This document shows, piece after piece, positions 47,760 to 58,369 of a stretch of 64,000 bases of DNA (positions within the stretch are counted from its first letter, which is position 1; each line of letters opens with the position of its first letter). The translations under genes and the position numbers were made by a program. This DNA is from Ostrinia nubilalis. Taxonomy: Eukaryota > Arthropoda > Insecta > Lepidoptera > Crambidae. Location: NCBI RefSeq assembly GCF_963855985.1, contig NC_087107.1, positions 1,426,001 through 1,490,000 of the forward strand. Reading direction: 5' to 3'. Below the pieces are notes generated by a model. It did no database searches and was not told the origin of the DNA. It was given only the letters and a program-made list of their open reading frames with translations.

Positions 47760-49310
47760 CTAACCCCAAAATCCCTATTGTATAACACCTGAACTGGGCG
47801 GCCTGAAAATGCGAAATAAAGTGTAAAGGCTACCGCTTAGGGAGATCCTCTCTTTCCTCCCTCAGCGCTCCCAGTCCTTCGTATCTGGATCTACCCTGGA
47901 AGGTATCAAATAGCCGCCTCGGTGGGTCCAACTCTAACACAATTAAAAATCGGGGAAAATGTAAAACGTGGTGACTAAATAATTTATTAGTACCTAAGAG
48001 AAGAACCTTTAAAAAAACCCAAAAATCCCAAGTTCAGAGGTCAAATTCTGATTTTACGAGAGACGCGTGCGCATAACGACAGTTTTTACGTGCGCGTCCG
48101 ACGTTTTACAACCGCGTCGGATTTGGGTGACAACGATCGAAAGTTATGAGTGTTTAGTGCTAATTGACCTTTTATGGGCCTTTCTTTTATTAACGAGGTT
48201 TTTAATGGAGAAGATTAAGCATTACTTTAAACGAGAATAAATGCAAAGGTAAAAGTATGTGGAAGGATTTGGTAAATTAGTGATGTGGTTGTGGATGTTG
48301 CGTATGAATTTTGACGTGCTCTACATTTTTCTCTCTTAAAAATTTAAACTCTCTTTGACAATGTATCTTTTCAAAATATTGTTGTTGTGCTAGTTATGCT
48401 TTGAATATTGCTAATTTCATAGAATTTGACAAAAATATGAGAAAATTGTAAAATAAACCTCTTGTTAAAGTCTACAATTAGTGTTATTTGTTAACCGATT
48501 GAAAATTTTAACCAGTTGTTAGGTTAATATAATATTTGAAAAATCGAATCGGCAGCCGTTCAAAATATAGAAAAACAGACTGTACTTGAACTTATATGAA
48601 TTAATATTGCTGAAACACATAACAAAAGTATTCAACTCCCCCCACAAATCCGTAAACTGTAATACATTTTAGGAAAGAAATAACCCAATATGACCCATAA
48701 CACTTAATTTGATTTATGATTAATGGCAAGCTTAAACATTATTAATGTTGCCATGTGCAATCCGATCAATGTTTTTTATTTGACGCGTTTATGTCACACT
48801 TTTTATAGTGACGCGCCACGACCGATACCGCTCGATATTTTTATGATCGATTTAATTTATATCCACACGCTCGTAAACGTCAGCGGTATCGAGCGATTTT
48901 GAAATTATTCGTCGGTTGCGATTTTAACGATGCTCTTACAAGATTGCTGTGATGTTTCGCTGACAAGTATTTTAGTGCAGATATTAAGCATGTGATTGAG
49001 TTGAAGTGTTGCGGCCTGACTCAGAAGTGAGCTTGAATATAGTGCGAGCTATATTCGGGACCTTTTCGGTTTTGTTTTAGTATTGCATTAGGCTTGAGTG
49101 TTTCAATTTGATGGTTATAGTTTCGTTAGACGTGTTTCGACTTGCTTTAAAGGGCGCGTTTAGATAAAACTGTTTAAAATTAAGTTATATTTAGGAGCAG
49201 AATGACTGCTATATTGGTTAAAGTGAAGGAGAGATAGAACTAAATGTAATAAGCAACTACCTATTAGAAAAAGTTCAAGTAAACATCACACAATTTAGGC
49301 TTTGTTGCAC
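47760..49310. other. Intron with possible non-coding elements
   Basis: GC-rich islets occur at 48060-48130 (ACGCGTGCGCATAACG, GTGCGCGTCCGACG) and 48810-48900. The latter holds inverted CGATACCGCT 10-mers at about 48833-48842 and 48882-48891. CGATA-type words are bound by BEAF-like insulator proteins in flies. A function here is a guess. No exon was accepted. Confidence 0.3.
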
Positions 49311-49313
49311 CAT

Positions 49314-49411
49314 CTTACTTTAACTATAACAAAAAAAGGCTTGAGTCTGTCAAACTCCTTAGAAAAACTCCGGTTATGGTTACAGTTACGGTTAAAGAAA
49401 GATGGTGCAAC
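49314..49411. mobile_element. MITE with GTTGCACCATCTTACTTTAAC ends (copy 1)
   Basis: The left end GTTGCACCATCTTACTTTAACTATAAC pairs with the right end GTTACGGTTAAAGAAAGATGGTGCAAC. It is 98 bp, hairpin-forming and non-coding. A diverged relative lies at 57898-58028. Confidence 0.75.
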
Positions 49412-49414
49412 TCT

Positions 49415-50460
49415 CTCATCACTACTTTTTTTCCAACCCTAGCACAATATACAAAGCTAGTATGTAGCCAAACTGCAACTTCATACATTGTACAATTCAA
49501 TTGTTCCCATCAAGTGAGCGATTGGCATCTTGAAAACGTCGTAATGTTGTACCTTTCATCAATATATTCATATCGATAGTTCAGAACGACCGTATTATGC
49601 GAGATATGAAACTTTTATACGTTCCAGTTTAAATGGAAACGGTTTGATATACGTTGACAATGTTGATTTTTATTTCCAAGTTTGAAAACTCAATATTGTG
49701 TGCTGTAAATGAAAACAGTAAAGTATTATTTATTGATAACAATTTAATATTTTTGTGGGTTCTTATTAACTAGTGGCACTATTGTTGATCTTATTAAAAG
49801 AAAGTTAAACTCGCGTTAAACATTGGTTTAAAATTACATTTCCATGCATTTTTTTATGTCAATTTAGACAAGTATTCAATGCGCGCTAAACTTTTTGTAT
49901 AAGGCCCTAGACCCTATTTGTAGCATTTCAATTTACTCTTAAATTAATATAAAATTCATGGTTCACTCAAGATCTCTCCTAAAATTAATTTTCAAAATCC
50001 GAACATCATAATAACCGAACATCAATGACACACTCCCTTTAAAAAAGAAAAAAGGAAAATCAAATAAAAACTCATTTCGCGCTGCTTGCAACCTCTTTTC
50101 TTAGACGCGACACTGTAAATAACCCACTAATTCTTGCACAACTTTTGTAAAGTCGACTCTAACATACAAATCTTAAGATAGAAATTGCGTTGGTAAAGAA
50201 AAGGTACTTTTGCAAGTAGCAGGATAGGTATCGAGTGGAAATTCATCCCTTTGAATGGATTGGTCGGAGTCCATTGTTCCGCTTCAAAAGGATTTTTTGT
50301 AAGCACTTTATTATTACGCGTCGTGGAATAGATTTGATGCAAATTGTTTTCGTATTTGAGAAATGAAGACGATGTTTATTTACTGGTTGATGGAATGAGC
50401 TTCAAAAGTTCTGTGGACTTATGAAGTGGAAGTATGCAATAGAAGAAGGAACTTGTCTTT
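49415..50460. other. Intron, nothing else seen
   Basis: AT-rich sequence, with short frames of chance length on both strands and no recognisable repeat. Confidence 0.4.
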
Positions 50461-50463
50461 TTT

Positions 50464-50783
50464 ATCCCATCAAAAACAATACTTGTCAAAAAAACCAAGT
50501 CTCGCAACTCAGTTGTTCTACGGTAAAAAGTTGTGAGATCCATGTAATACCAAGTCCAGGCCAGGAAATCTTTAACGTTTTACATAAATTATTGACTTGG
50601 CCATCGCACTAAATAATTTAATTTACACGTGTTTTCATGCGATGGCCAAGTCAATATATTTATGTAAAACGTTAAAGATTTCCTGGCCTGGACTTGGTAT
50701 TACATGGATCTCACAACTTTTTACCGTAGAACAACTGAGTTGCGAGACTTGGTTTTTTTGACAAGTATTGTTTTTGATGGGAT
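50464..50783. repeat. Nearly perfect 145-bp-arm palindrome
   Basis: The arms at 50464-50608 and 50638-50783 are reverse complements that differ only by a small TA-type indel (AAATTATTG versus AAATATATTG). The loop is 29 bp. The arms contain TTGTTCTACGGTAAAAAG, GAGATCCATGTAATACC and GTCCAGGCCAGGAAATC. Such identity implies a very recent origin or ongoing gene conversion. A transcript would form an almost fully paired hairpin. No TIR-type or tRNA-like features identify the source. Confidence 0.95.
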
Positions 50784-50849
50784 CTCATTTCTTTTTGTAT
50801 TTTGTAGACAGCAGTTATGTATCTAGAAAACTGGACCGAAATTGAAAAA

Positions 50850-51260
50850 TTTTACTCGACTTGGCGGTTGCACTACCGTGCCCCCAAATATTTTAGTTTT
50901 TCCTTGATTCATACACCAAACACTACTTATATTCCAAATTTGAAGCTTCTAGGTCTGCTAGAAGTGCCTTAGAATTTTGATGATCGGTGAGTCAGTCAGT
51001 GAGTCAGTGAGTGACAAAATTAAGTAACTTTGACCCGTTATAATTCTTAAACTACTGGTTCAAATTGAATGAAATTTTAAATATACCGTGTCTTTACAAT
51101 GCCTGCATAGCTAATGAAAATTCAGCCTTCTAGTTTTATCCACAACGAAGTTACAGGCAGTCGAAAATGGCCTGAATTGCTTCGAGAAAAGGATGGTACG
51201 GCCGTGCCGCTTTTTTGCTCGACTTGGTGGGGGCACTGCCGTGCCCCCAGATAGTCAAAT
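50850..51260. repeat. Dispersed element bounded by 40-bp direct repeats
   Basis: TTTTACTCGACTTGGCGGTTGCACTACCGTGCCCCCAAATA (about 50850) recurs as TTTTGCTCGACTTGGTGGGGGCACTGCCGTGCCCCCAGATA (about 51214). Between them is CTTGATTCATACACCAAACAC, GAAGCTTCTAGGTCTGC and a GTGAGTCAGTCAGTGAGTCAGTGAGTGAC tandem. I remember this interior as a lepidopteran dispersed repeat but cannot name its class. It abuts the palindrome on its left. Confidence 0.55.
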
Positions 51261-51298
51261 TGTCTTTTGTTTTTTGTTTTCAGTGTGCTTACCATGAG

Positions 51299-51446
51299 TT
51301 TACGTTTGGTGTGCTCGCTAGCGAGTACGTCAAAAAAATCTATGAAGATTTTAATTCTTGAAAGTAGCCGCTAGGGTCGCTGCACAATATGTCATACGTT
51401 TAATGTAATTTTTTTACAAAGTCGCTAGCGAGCACACTAAACGTAA
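51299..51446. mobile_element. MITE with TTTACGTTTGGTGTGCTCGCTAGCGA ends
   Basis: The end TTTACGTTTGGTGTGCTCGCTAGCGAGTACGT pairs with TCGCTAGCGAGCACACTAAACGTAAA. The interior has AAATCTATGAAGATTTTAATTCTTG and AGTAGCCGCTAGGGTCGCTGCACAAT, shared with 61977-62173. It is non-coding. Confidence 0.8.
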
Positions 51447-51449
51447 AAT

Positions 51450-52035
51450 CACACTACAAATGGCATCTATCGAAAATTCCCGCCAAGAAAAAAATATAGT
51501 CTATTTTACTTTAAAATAAAACAAAATAATTAATTGTTTAAAATACTATTTAAATAAGCATCATTTAGTTTTAGGCTATTACCCATAAGGAGACTAAAAT
51601 TAATGTGTAAAGTAAAGAAACTATTTGTTTTTAATTTCTGCAGAATTTTATACTATTGACTGATGAAAAAATCACATCAAAGCAAATCATCGATTAGAAC
51701 TACCTACCTACATTCCCCAATATTTACAAATACCAAAGCAAAAACAATATTATACCCTTTGATACACCTTCCAATGTTTGTGTTTGTACAACAAATAATA
51801 CAAATATCCATCAAATAGTTTCACAAATACATTAGACTCTCCTTTACCTTGTGTTTGCGTTGCAAATTATGTTTTTTCGTGTATTGGAGGTTTTATTTGT
51901 TGAACAGGGACATTAAAAATATTGTTGATAGATCTGTATAATATCATAGAGATGAATCTATATGTCACTGTGGCACAAAAAAGTATTAACGAATAATATT
52001 TACCTACATTAAATAGTTATTTAGCAGCTTCTTTA
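51450..52035. other. Intron, nothing else seen
   Basis: Very AT-rich sequence, with no repeat ends or exon signals. Confidence 0.4.
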
Positions 52036-52040
52036 GTAAA

Positions 52041-52243
52041 TCTATACTAATTTATTATAAAGAGGTAAAGTTTGTGTTTGTATATTTGTTAAATTGTAAG
52101 GGGTAATCTCGGGATCTACTGAACCGATTTTAAAAATTCTTTCATCAATAGAAAGCCACATTATTGCTGAGTGTCATGGGTTATACATAATTATAAAAAA
52201 CCGAAAAATTCCACGCGGGCGAAGCCGTGGGCGGAAAGCTAGT
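52041..52243 (-). mobile_element. RTE-like short retroelement
   Basis: On the reverse strand it starts ACTAGCTTTCCGCCCACGGCTTCGCCCGCGTGGAATTTTTCGG and ends CCTCTTTATAATAAATTAGTATAGA, with GGTTCAGTAGATCCCGAGATTACCCC between. Its 3' half is the closest match to the partial copy at 1-170. Confidence 0.75.
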
Positions 52244-52249
52244 CAGTGA

Positions 52250-53360
52250 ATAAGGCAAGTGGCAATCTAAGAAAATTATCAAATGTCACATAAGTTACTA
52301 CTTTTCAATTTTTTATATAAAAATATTAATTAGGTAACCTACTTTTTGTCATCGTAAAACGGTTCAGTTTTTTCATTTATCCAAGTATCATTATATTTTA
52401 CCAGTTAAAAAACTGACTGATTTAGAAGAGATTGTAGACGATAACGTGTAACGGAGCCCTTACGACTCCTCTCCAATTCAATTTGCATCTTATTTATATT
52501 AAATTCAAGATCCCTTATTGCTTGCCTAAAGACAAAATTCGTCTGTATTCTAATTTTTTATTTACTCCCAAAATGTATGCAAATGTAAGTAGCGATTGAT
52601 GCTTTGTTGTGAGATTATCAGGTGAATGCTCCGTCTCGTTCTCTCTACTGTGATTTTGTATTATGCCATCTCTTTTTTTTTGTAGTATAATGAAAGTAAT
52701 TTGGCGGTGGTTGTATTCAATTCGGCAGATAAATTAGGCAGGTATAATAAAATTATACGGATTTAAACCAGCGTTGGTAAAAGATCCCTTTTTTAAATTT
52801 TGTTTACGTGGGGTGCGCATTGTTGGTGGTTAGTAATCTTCTTATTAGGATCACATATGGCGTTTTAATAATATTTTATTAAAATTTGTAATTATCTTGT
52901 GGTGGAATAAAAGGCTTTTCGAAAAATTTTGTTAGTTGGTACTTGGTACTAATTATATGCAACGAAAAGGCCGAGTCTTCTATTAATTTGAATAATGGAA
53001 TACAACGCATGCCTATAGTGACAGCTTAAAAACTGTAGATAGTTGGTGTCGATGTTATAGTAAGATATTTAAAAATTAAACTCACATAGCATTGAAAACA
53101 ACTAATCAAGGTTCAAAAATTAGTACTAAATCGCATAAAATTGGCAAACACAATAAACAATAATTATCTAAATTAAAATCAGGACTATTTACAACCAACT
53201 GTTACATTGTCCACTAAACTTTACGATGGCTTTAAATAATATTGACTAGGAATCGAAGAGTTTAATGTGGCCGTAACACGCATCCCCACCCCGCACTAAA
53301 AATGCCATTCAAATTATACTTACAATAACAGTCGAGTGTATCACTTACTTGAATTGCTTC
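52250..53360. other. Intron, nothing else seen
   Basis: AT-rich sequence. No frame or repeat structure stands out. Confidence 0.4.
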
Positions 53361-53368
53361 TATACGTT

Positions 53369-54134
53369 TATACAGGGTGTTCTAAGAATTAAGGGAGTCA
53401 TGTAGTAGCGCCACTTTTTTTTGTTTGATTGTAACCGAAAACCGACCTAGCATATTACCAAAAAAATAATGTTATAAACATAAGTTTTTGTGCTCTAGCA
53501 CTAGGACATGTAAGTGTTTAGAAAAGTTTTCATGATAAAATTGGGAATTTAAAAAAATACAAGTAGGTCACCCCATGCTAAAAATTAGGCTTTTTTGACT
53601 GAAAATAATGCATCAAAGTCCAAAAATACAAAAAAAAATCGTCATTTTATAAAACAAACGTTAAATAAAACTTACCAACGACGACGAAGAAGATGAAGAT
53701 TTGAACTTGAATCTGAAACAAAAAATGTTTAATGATTTATTCTTCTTCTTTTCGTGTCGACAACAAACCTACACAGTGTCAGTCTAAAACTCCGCCACAA
53801 GAGGGGGGGATGCAGAAGCCTTCCCGTAGAGAAAGAAAGAAAGAAAGAAAGAAAAATTGTTTATTTGTTTCAAACATAGTAATTTTACACAATTTGGATA
53901 ATAATCGACTCCTTTGCTCGGGCCCTCCCCGTGAGTAGCGGCAGAAGCCGTGAAATGAATTACTGCACCACGATGACAAACCGAAGTTCAACCGAATCAT
54001 TTTCTTAAGAGAAGTAAATAATATTATTATTTTCTGCCCATCTAAATTACATACATAGGGGTGATTTAGATACACCTTGATGTAAGGAATCTAAATTTTA
54101 GCTTTGAACGTCGACTCCCTGGCCACCCTGTATA
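53369..54134. mobile_element. DNA element with TATACAGGGTG ends
   Basis: The left end TATACAGGGTGTTCTAAGAATTAAGGGAGTC matches the complement of the right end GACTCCCTGGCCACCCTGTATA. TATACAGGGTG-type ends are frequent in insect DNA elements. The 766-bp interior has no transposase. It contains (GAAA)n at about 53831-53855 and a GC-rich patch GCTCGGGCCCTCCCCGTGAG that may be a separate insertion. Confidence 0.6.
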
Positions 54135-54418
54135 GTAAATTTAAAAAATGTGAACAATTTACGTAATCTTTAGCAAGAACTAAGTAAACATCATCCAACA
54201 AAATAAAGAAAGAGCGTCGTATCGCCACCGCATCGTACGTTGTAAATGCTATACGATTCCTATAAAGTTTACGGCGGCATTGTTTTATTAATATCTATAA
54301 AAAGTGCTTCCAAGTACTGACTCGAACATTTCTTATAACGCTCGCTGTTTACAGCCTTTATGGGTGTGCTAAGTTTATTGGGCTTTAGCTTAGTTGAGTT
54401 TTAGATAGGGCTATCAGT

Positions 54419-54516
54419 ATCCTTATTCACGTAACAAAACTTCAACGACAACAAATCGCTGAGTTGCGATCCTGTCGAGTAATCGTTCTATTGAAATTAC
54501 CCTTGTGAATACGGAT
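54419..54516. mobile_element. MITE with ATCCTTATTCAC ends
   Basis: ATCCTTATTCACGTAAC and its partner CCTTGTGAATACGGAT face each other 98 bp apart. The interior has AACGACAACAAATCGCTGAGTTGCGATCCTGTCGAGTAATCG. I remember a related lepidopteran family beginning ATCCGTATTCACAAAG. Confidence 0.5.
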
Positions 54517-54519
54517 TTA

Positions 54520-55525
54520 GAACTCTTTTTCAGACGACTTTAACTGAGATTTTAACTGTGTCAAAATACGTGAATTAGGCCACAGATTCTCACCAAAATA
54601 TTTTGATAGATACACCTTTTGTTACTCTACTTTTCGTAAATGTGACTTCCTAACCCCTGTTTTTTCAGAGGCTAGGAGGTTAGGTTATGGCTACTGCCTT
54701 TGAAAAAAGAAAAACTCTTCAAAAAGATTTCAAAAGTTTTTTTAAATTGAACCACCTAAAAAATTTGAGAGGGTGATGGTGCTCCTACAGTGTAGACTAT
54801 ACCTGATAGAAAACTACACCAACAGAAATACCAAATGTGTTTTTTTTTTTATAAAAATCGCTTGTGCATTAAACCAATTTATTTTAAGGTTATAAATCAT
54901 TGATCATTTCAAAACCACATACTTTGTTTGACTATTTTCAGTCGAAGGGATTTCGTTTTACATTTTTTTTCACTAAGCTTTTCCTCGATTTTGTACTTAT
55001 TCGTACCTGGCAATTTCACACAAGTGACATCCCTACTTTTATACATAACGCTGCTCTATTTGCATAGTCTATGCCGTAAAGTGTTACTGTTTCCAAATAT
55101 AGTGCAATAGAATGCACTCTGATATTGCATCAGTCTTTTATTGGGCTTCTTGTGTCTATGGCAGTTTGAGACTCATTACGTTATATTGTGTGAGCTTTGT
55201 CAGGTCATGTTTGTAGTAAGCATGGTATTTTGTAGAGAAGAAGCAACATTAGAATCCACGTTTTGATTTAAAAAAAGGGTAAAATATTAAAAAAAAAACG
55301 AATAAATAAAAAGTAAAATACGTCTTAATGTAAAAAATTGTCTTTTGTAGGGTGATTAAATTTGAAAAGAAGCTTTTTTAGTTTCCTTATTTTTAATACA
55401 TATTATAATACGGCATGTATTTTATAGGAATTTATTTTCAAATGTATTTTCAAAAGACTCGTTTTTGAGGGTGATTCACATCTAAAGATACTTTAACACA
55501 ATTAACATTTATTTTGCTCTTTTTT
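54520..55525. other. Intron 3' part, nothing else seen
   Basis: AT-rich sequence leading to the acceptor at 55529. No repeat with clear ends. Confidence 0.4.
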
Positions 55526-55529
55526 ACAG

Positions 55530-55679
55530 ACCGACGCCGTATCCGAACCACCCGACGAATCCGACCGGTCATCCGAAAGTTCAATCTTCTCGTCCATCAT
55601 CCCTGACAAGCTGTCAGGCTCGATCTGCACCGCTGTTCTCTTCATGCTAGGCTGGAAGTTGCTAGCAAACAAGCGGTGA
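55530..55679 (+). CDS. Terminal exon of the predicted tail-anchored protein
   Basis: The acceptor TGCTCTTTTTTACAG opens 49 codons and TGA, in phase 0 with the donor at 29328. The peptide opens TDAVSEPPDESDRSSESSIF and continues SSIIPDKLSG, then the hydrophobic run SICTAVLFMLGWKLLANKR to the end. The single membrane segment is short (about 16 residues: GSICTAVLFMLGWKLL) and flanked by DK and by ANKR at the extreme C-terminus. This is the layout of tail-anchored proteins. A short span with a basic tail often points to the mitochondrial outer membrane or peroxisome rather than the secretory pathway, but that is inference. Together the two exons give 158 residues. With the phase-compatible exon ending at 23140 the total would be 189 from the ATG at 23050. 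I do not recognise a named family. Thirteen bases after the stop a transposable-element nest begins. Confidence 0.8.
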   Translation, partial: TDAVSEPPDESDRSSESSIFSSIIPDKLSGSICTAVLFMLGWKLLANKR

Positions 55680-55692
55680 ACAAACTTAGTAA

Positions 55693-56124
55693 GGCTACGG
55701 TCTCCTATTAAACGCTGTACGCAGCGTACGACGTCAACGTCAACGACATCTATACGTCTAGGTCAGAAAGAAACCATAAAATTTCTATAGCATTGTGACG
55801 CGGCCTACGGCGTCACACTTTACGGGACTATTCCCACCTCTCGTTCCCACCGCTGCACCTTCTGTGTAGCCAGGATCTACAGCTTGACCGCCAATAAACA
55901 CCCAACCCAATACTGACTGAGTTTCTTGCGCTGCTTCTTCTCAGCACTGGCCCATTTATTGTCCCGAAGCAGTGGTAGGGTTAATACTGGGACGTGTAAA
56001 AGTGCTTTTTAAAAGCCTATTTGCAAAAATAAATGAGTTTTATAAGTTTTTATGATTTTCAACCAGTGAAGGTCAAGTTTGTCCCGGGAATCGCGGCCTA
56101 CAGCGTTTATAGGAGACCACAGCC
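55693..56124. mobile_element. Harbinger-like MITE, outer layer of a nest in the 3' UTR
   Basis: The left end GGCTACGGTCTCCTATTAAACGCTGTACGCAGCG matches the complement of the right end, GGCTGTGGTCTCCTATAAACGCTGTAGGCCGCG. Both flanks read TAA, the 3-bp target duplication typical of PIF/Harbinger. The body is interrupted from about 55820 to 56090 by a repeat shared with 32030-32150, which is itself split by the element at 55908-56059. The insertion lies directly after the stop codon, so it should be transcribed within the 3' UTR. Confidence 0.65.
55908..56059 (+). mobile_element. Family A short retroelement, innermost layer
   Basis: It runs from ATACTGACTGAGTTTCTTGCGC through GGTAGGGTTAATACTGGGACGTG to an AAATAAATGAGTTTTATAAG tail. 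The flanking host repeat reads CCCAACC before it and CAACCAGTGAAGG after it. The uninterrupted relative at 32113 reads CCCAACCAATGAAGG, which pins both ends and suggests a 5-bp CAACC duplication. Confidence 0.75.
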
Positions 56125-56129
56125 TAATA

Positions 56130-57890
56130 GAGCGGTATATTGATGGGCGATAGGATGTTACGCGTGCGGAGAATAGCCCAAAGGCTATTTTATACGTCAC
56201 GCTTTTTTATAACTTTTTACTACCTACTGGTCTGCTGGTGTTTTATAATCTTTCATATTTTGCCGTCATAAGTAATTTCTTAAATATTTAATATTATGTA
56301 GTATTATTATTAAGAAAGTACATAATATTCTGTTATTTAGTTTTGAGTGTTTTATTCGAGTTACATTTCACACATCGGCGGTGAGAATATTGTCACAACT
56401 CAAAAAATTCACAAACTAAGAACTCGTCTTATTTATTCATGAAATATTTTTTCAGTTTTGAGATTTCATGTGTCACTTTTAAATATTGTTTCATTGTCAG
56501 TGTGTGATTGTTGTATTACTTACTACTTTATGAAAAATCATTGGCCAATATTAATTCTACGATATTGCCTAGAATTAAATTAACTTTTTCTAAAAATATG
56601 ATGGGTTATAAAACTACCATTACTGATCAGTATGTGCCATTTTTCTAATTAATGGTTGTGTGAAAATAACACACATCGTTAGGCGTCCTCATACACAATT
56701 TTGTATGAAGTTGTGTTATTGTTAATACGTCTTGATAAACGCACACATTAAAAAATATAATAAATAATTATGATGTCATTTTGTACGTGTATTGAATAAG
56801 TCCTGTTTATACTAAAAACATTTGTATAATATGTATGACATTATTTTTTACATTTAAAACGATAAATTGTAACGACGCAAATCGTTAACTGAAACTGTTT
56901 CGCGAGATTTTTCTGATGACAGAGATTAATTACAAAGTTGTTTCTACTCAAATAAAGTGGAGTTAGTTATGAAATAAAAAAACTCTACTCTTAGTTTATC
57001 CAATATATAATACAAATAACCCACATCATCCCGCCCATGCCATTTTTTGAACACAAGGATTTTCTTCGATAGAAATTACGATTTAAAACATAACATGAAA
57101 GTACAGCATTATTATTGATAATGGAAAACATAATTATTATACAATAATATTATATTAATCGTGTGTCAATTTACATTCCGCTTTTGATGTTGAAATATAA
57201 TCAATAGATATAAATCATATTATATACCTGCATAATTACATAAATATGATAAAATCTTATTTGAGAGTATTCGAAGAATGGACCAGTTTTATATAGCGTA
57301 CGGTAAAATAGATTTTATTTTAAAAAGGAATAAAGTACATTTTCCGACAAATTGTTCCAAAGAGAGCAAACCTAAAAATGATCATCGATTGATCTCATTT
57401 TATTATTTTTGTAATGAAAATGTTTATTTTAGAAATATTTTAATGTATTTATGCGTAGACCATTTTGTGAAGGTTTGTGCCAAGTTGGTGGAAGTGGAGA
57501 TTTTATCAGAGTGTATATTTTAGTAATACGGTTGATTATTGTAAATAATTTGACTAAGCGAGATTAATGACTCTACCGTTTCCAGATTAAATTTGATGAT
57601 TAATTAATCAAATTGGAAACGGAAATTCATGGGCCATGTTTCTCTAAATATTTTAATTTGGTACGGAAGATTGAAAAGGAAGGGCTATTATAGGGAATAT
57701 TATAGTTATGTAAATAGTATGTAATACTCGTTTAGTATGATGCTAGCTGTAAAATTAAGTTTGAGGCTTTCATTTTGTCACATGCAATCAATTAATTGTT
57801 GGTTGGATTGAAAACATTCGTTCTTGGATTTTTTAATAATACTTAAAGTAGTCAAAAATATAAAATAAAAATAATTTGAGGCTGGTTTTA
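56130..57890. other. AT-rich tract, probable 3' UTR then intergenic
   Basis: Several AATAAA motifs occur (for example near 56760 and 56972). Any could end the transcript of the upstream gene, and none stands out. No coding frame of note. Confidence 0.35.
57576..57622. repeat. 47-bp AT-rich palindrome
   Basis: CCGTTTCCAGATTAAATTTGAT pairs imperfectly with ATCAAATTGGAAACGG around GATTAATTAATC. It has good hairpin potential and no flanking duplication. Confidence 0.6.
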
Positions 57891-57897
57891 TAGTTAC

Positions 57898-58028
57898 GCC
57901 TAGGCTGAGTTGCAGTACCTAACTTTAACCGTAACTTTAACGATAACCGGTGATTTTGATTAGAAATCGACAGATTTTTTACGTTGATTACCTACAGTTA
58001 AAGTAAGATTGTGCAACCCAGGCTGGGC
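57898..58028. mobile_element. MITE with GCCYAGSCTGRGTTGCA ends (copy 2)
   Basis: GCCTAGGCTGAGTTGCAGTACC on the left faces GTGCAACCCAGGCTGGGC on the right, with internal TAACTTTAACCGTAAC and GTTAAAGTAAGATTG. This is a longer, diverged relative of the element at 49314-49411. Confidence 0.65.
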
Positions 58029-58254
58029 GTTAAACTACCTTTGAACTCGATTCGCTAAAACAGATACACCTAAAAGCGCTAAAATAAAATCAGCCTTAAT
58101 TATTAAATGTCAATAATTAGACAGTTTTGTTTTGAGAAAGAGGGAACAAATAAAAAAGGGAACAATTTTTTTATTGCCGTATTTTTATTTTCTCCATACG
58201 TAGCGATTTATTTTAAGAATTACAAAATATACGGAAGAATGTGTTCAAATGTGA

Positions 58255-58368
58255 TATTTATTTATTTATTTATTTATACTTCAGCACACAAAGTAACAAA
58301 TGCACTGTGGCGGACTTAATGCCGGATGGCATTCTCTGCCAGTCAACCACGGGTCATGCAGAAAGAGT
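58255..58368 (-). mobile_element. LINE 3' end with (AAAT)n tail
   Basis: The reverse strand reads ACCCGTGGTTGACTGGCAGAGAATGCCATCCGGCATTAAGTCCGCCACAGTGCATTTGTTACTTTGTGTGC and then (ATAA)n. I remember this 3' end from lepidopteran non-LTR elements. The (TTTA)n microsatellite at 58256-58277 is its tail. Confidence 0.65.
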
Positions 58369-58369
58369 A

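Larger units (their letters stand above)
29329..55529 (+). other. Giant intron (26.2 kb), phase 0
   Basis: It is bounded by GTGAGT at 29329 and CTCTTTTTTACAG ending at 55529. No other exon in phase with both neighbours was found. The intron holds most of the mobile elements of the window, including both large foldbacks. A 37-bp AG..GT segment at 47857-47893 has excellent splice-site look-alikes but would shift the frame. Confidence 0.7.

Noticed and set aside
47857..47893. 37-bp exon-like segment between CTTTCCTCCCTCAG and GTATCA
   Set aside because: The splice-site look-alikes are good, but 37 bp would shift the frame between the phase-0 exons at 29328 and 55530.
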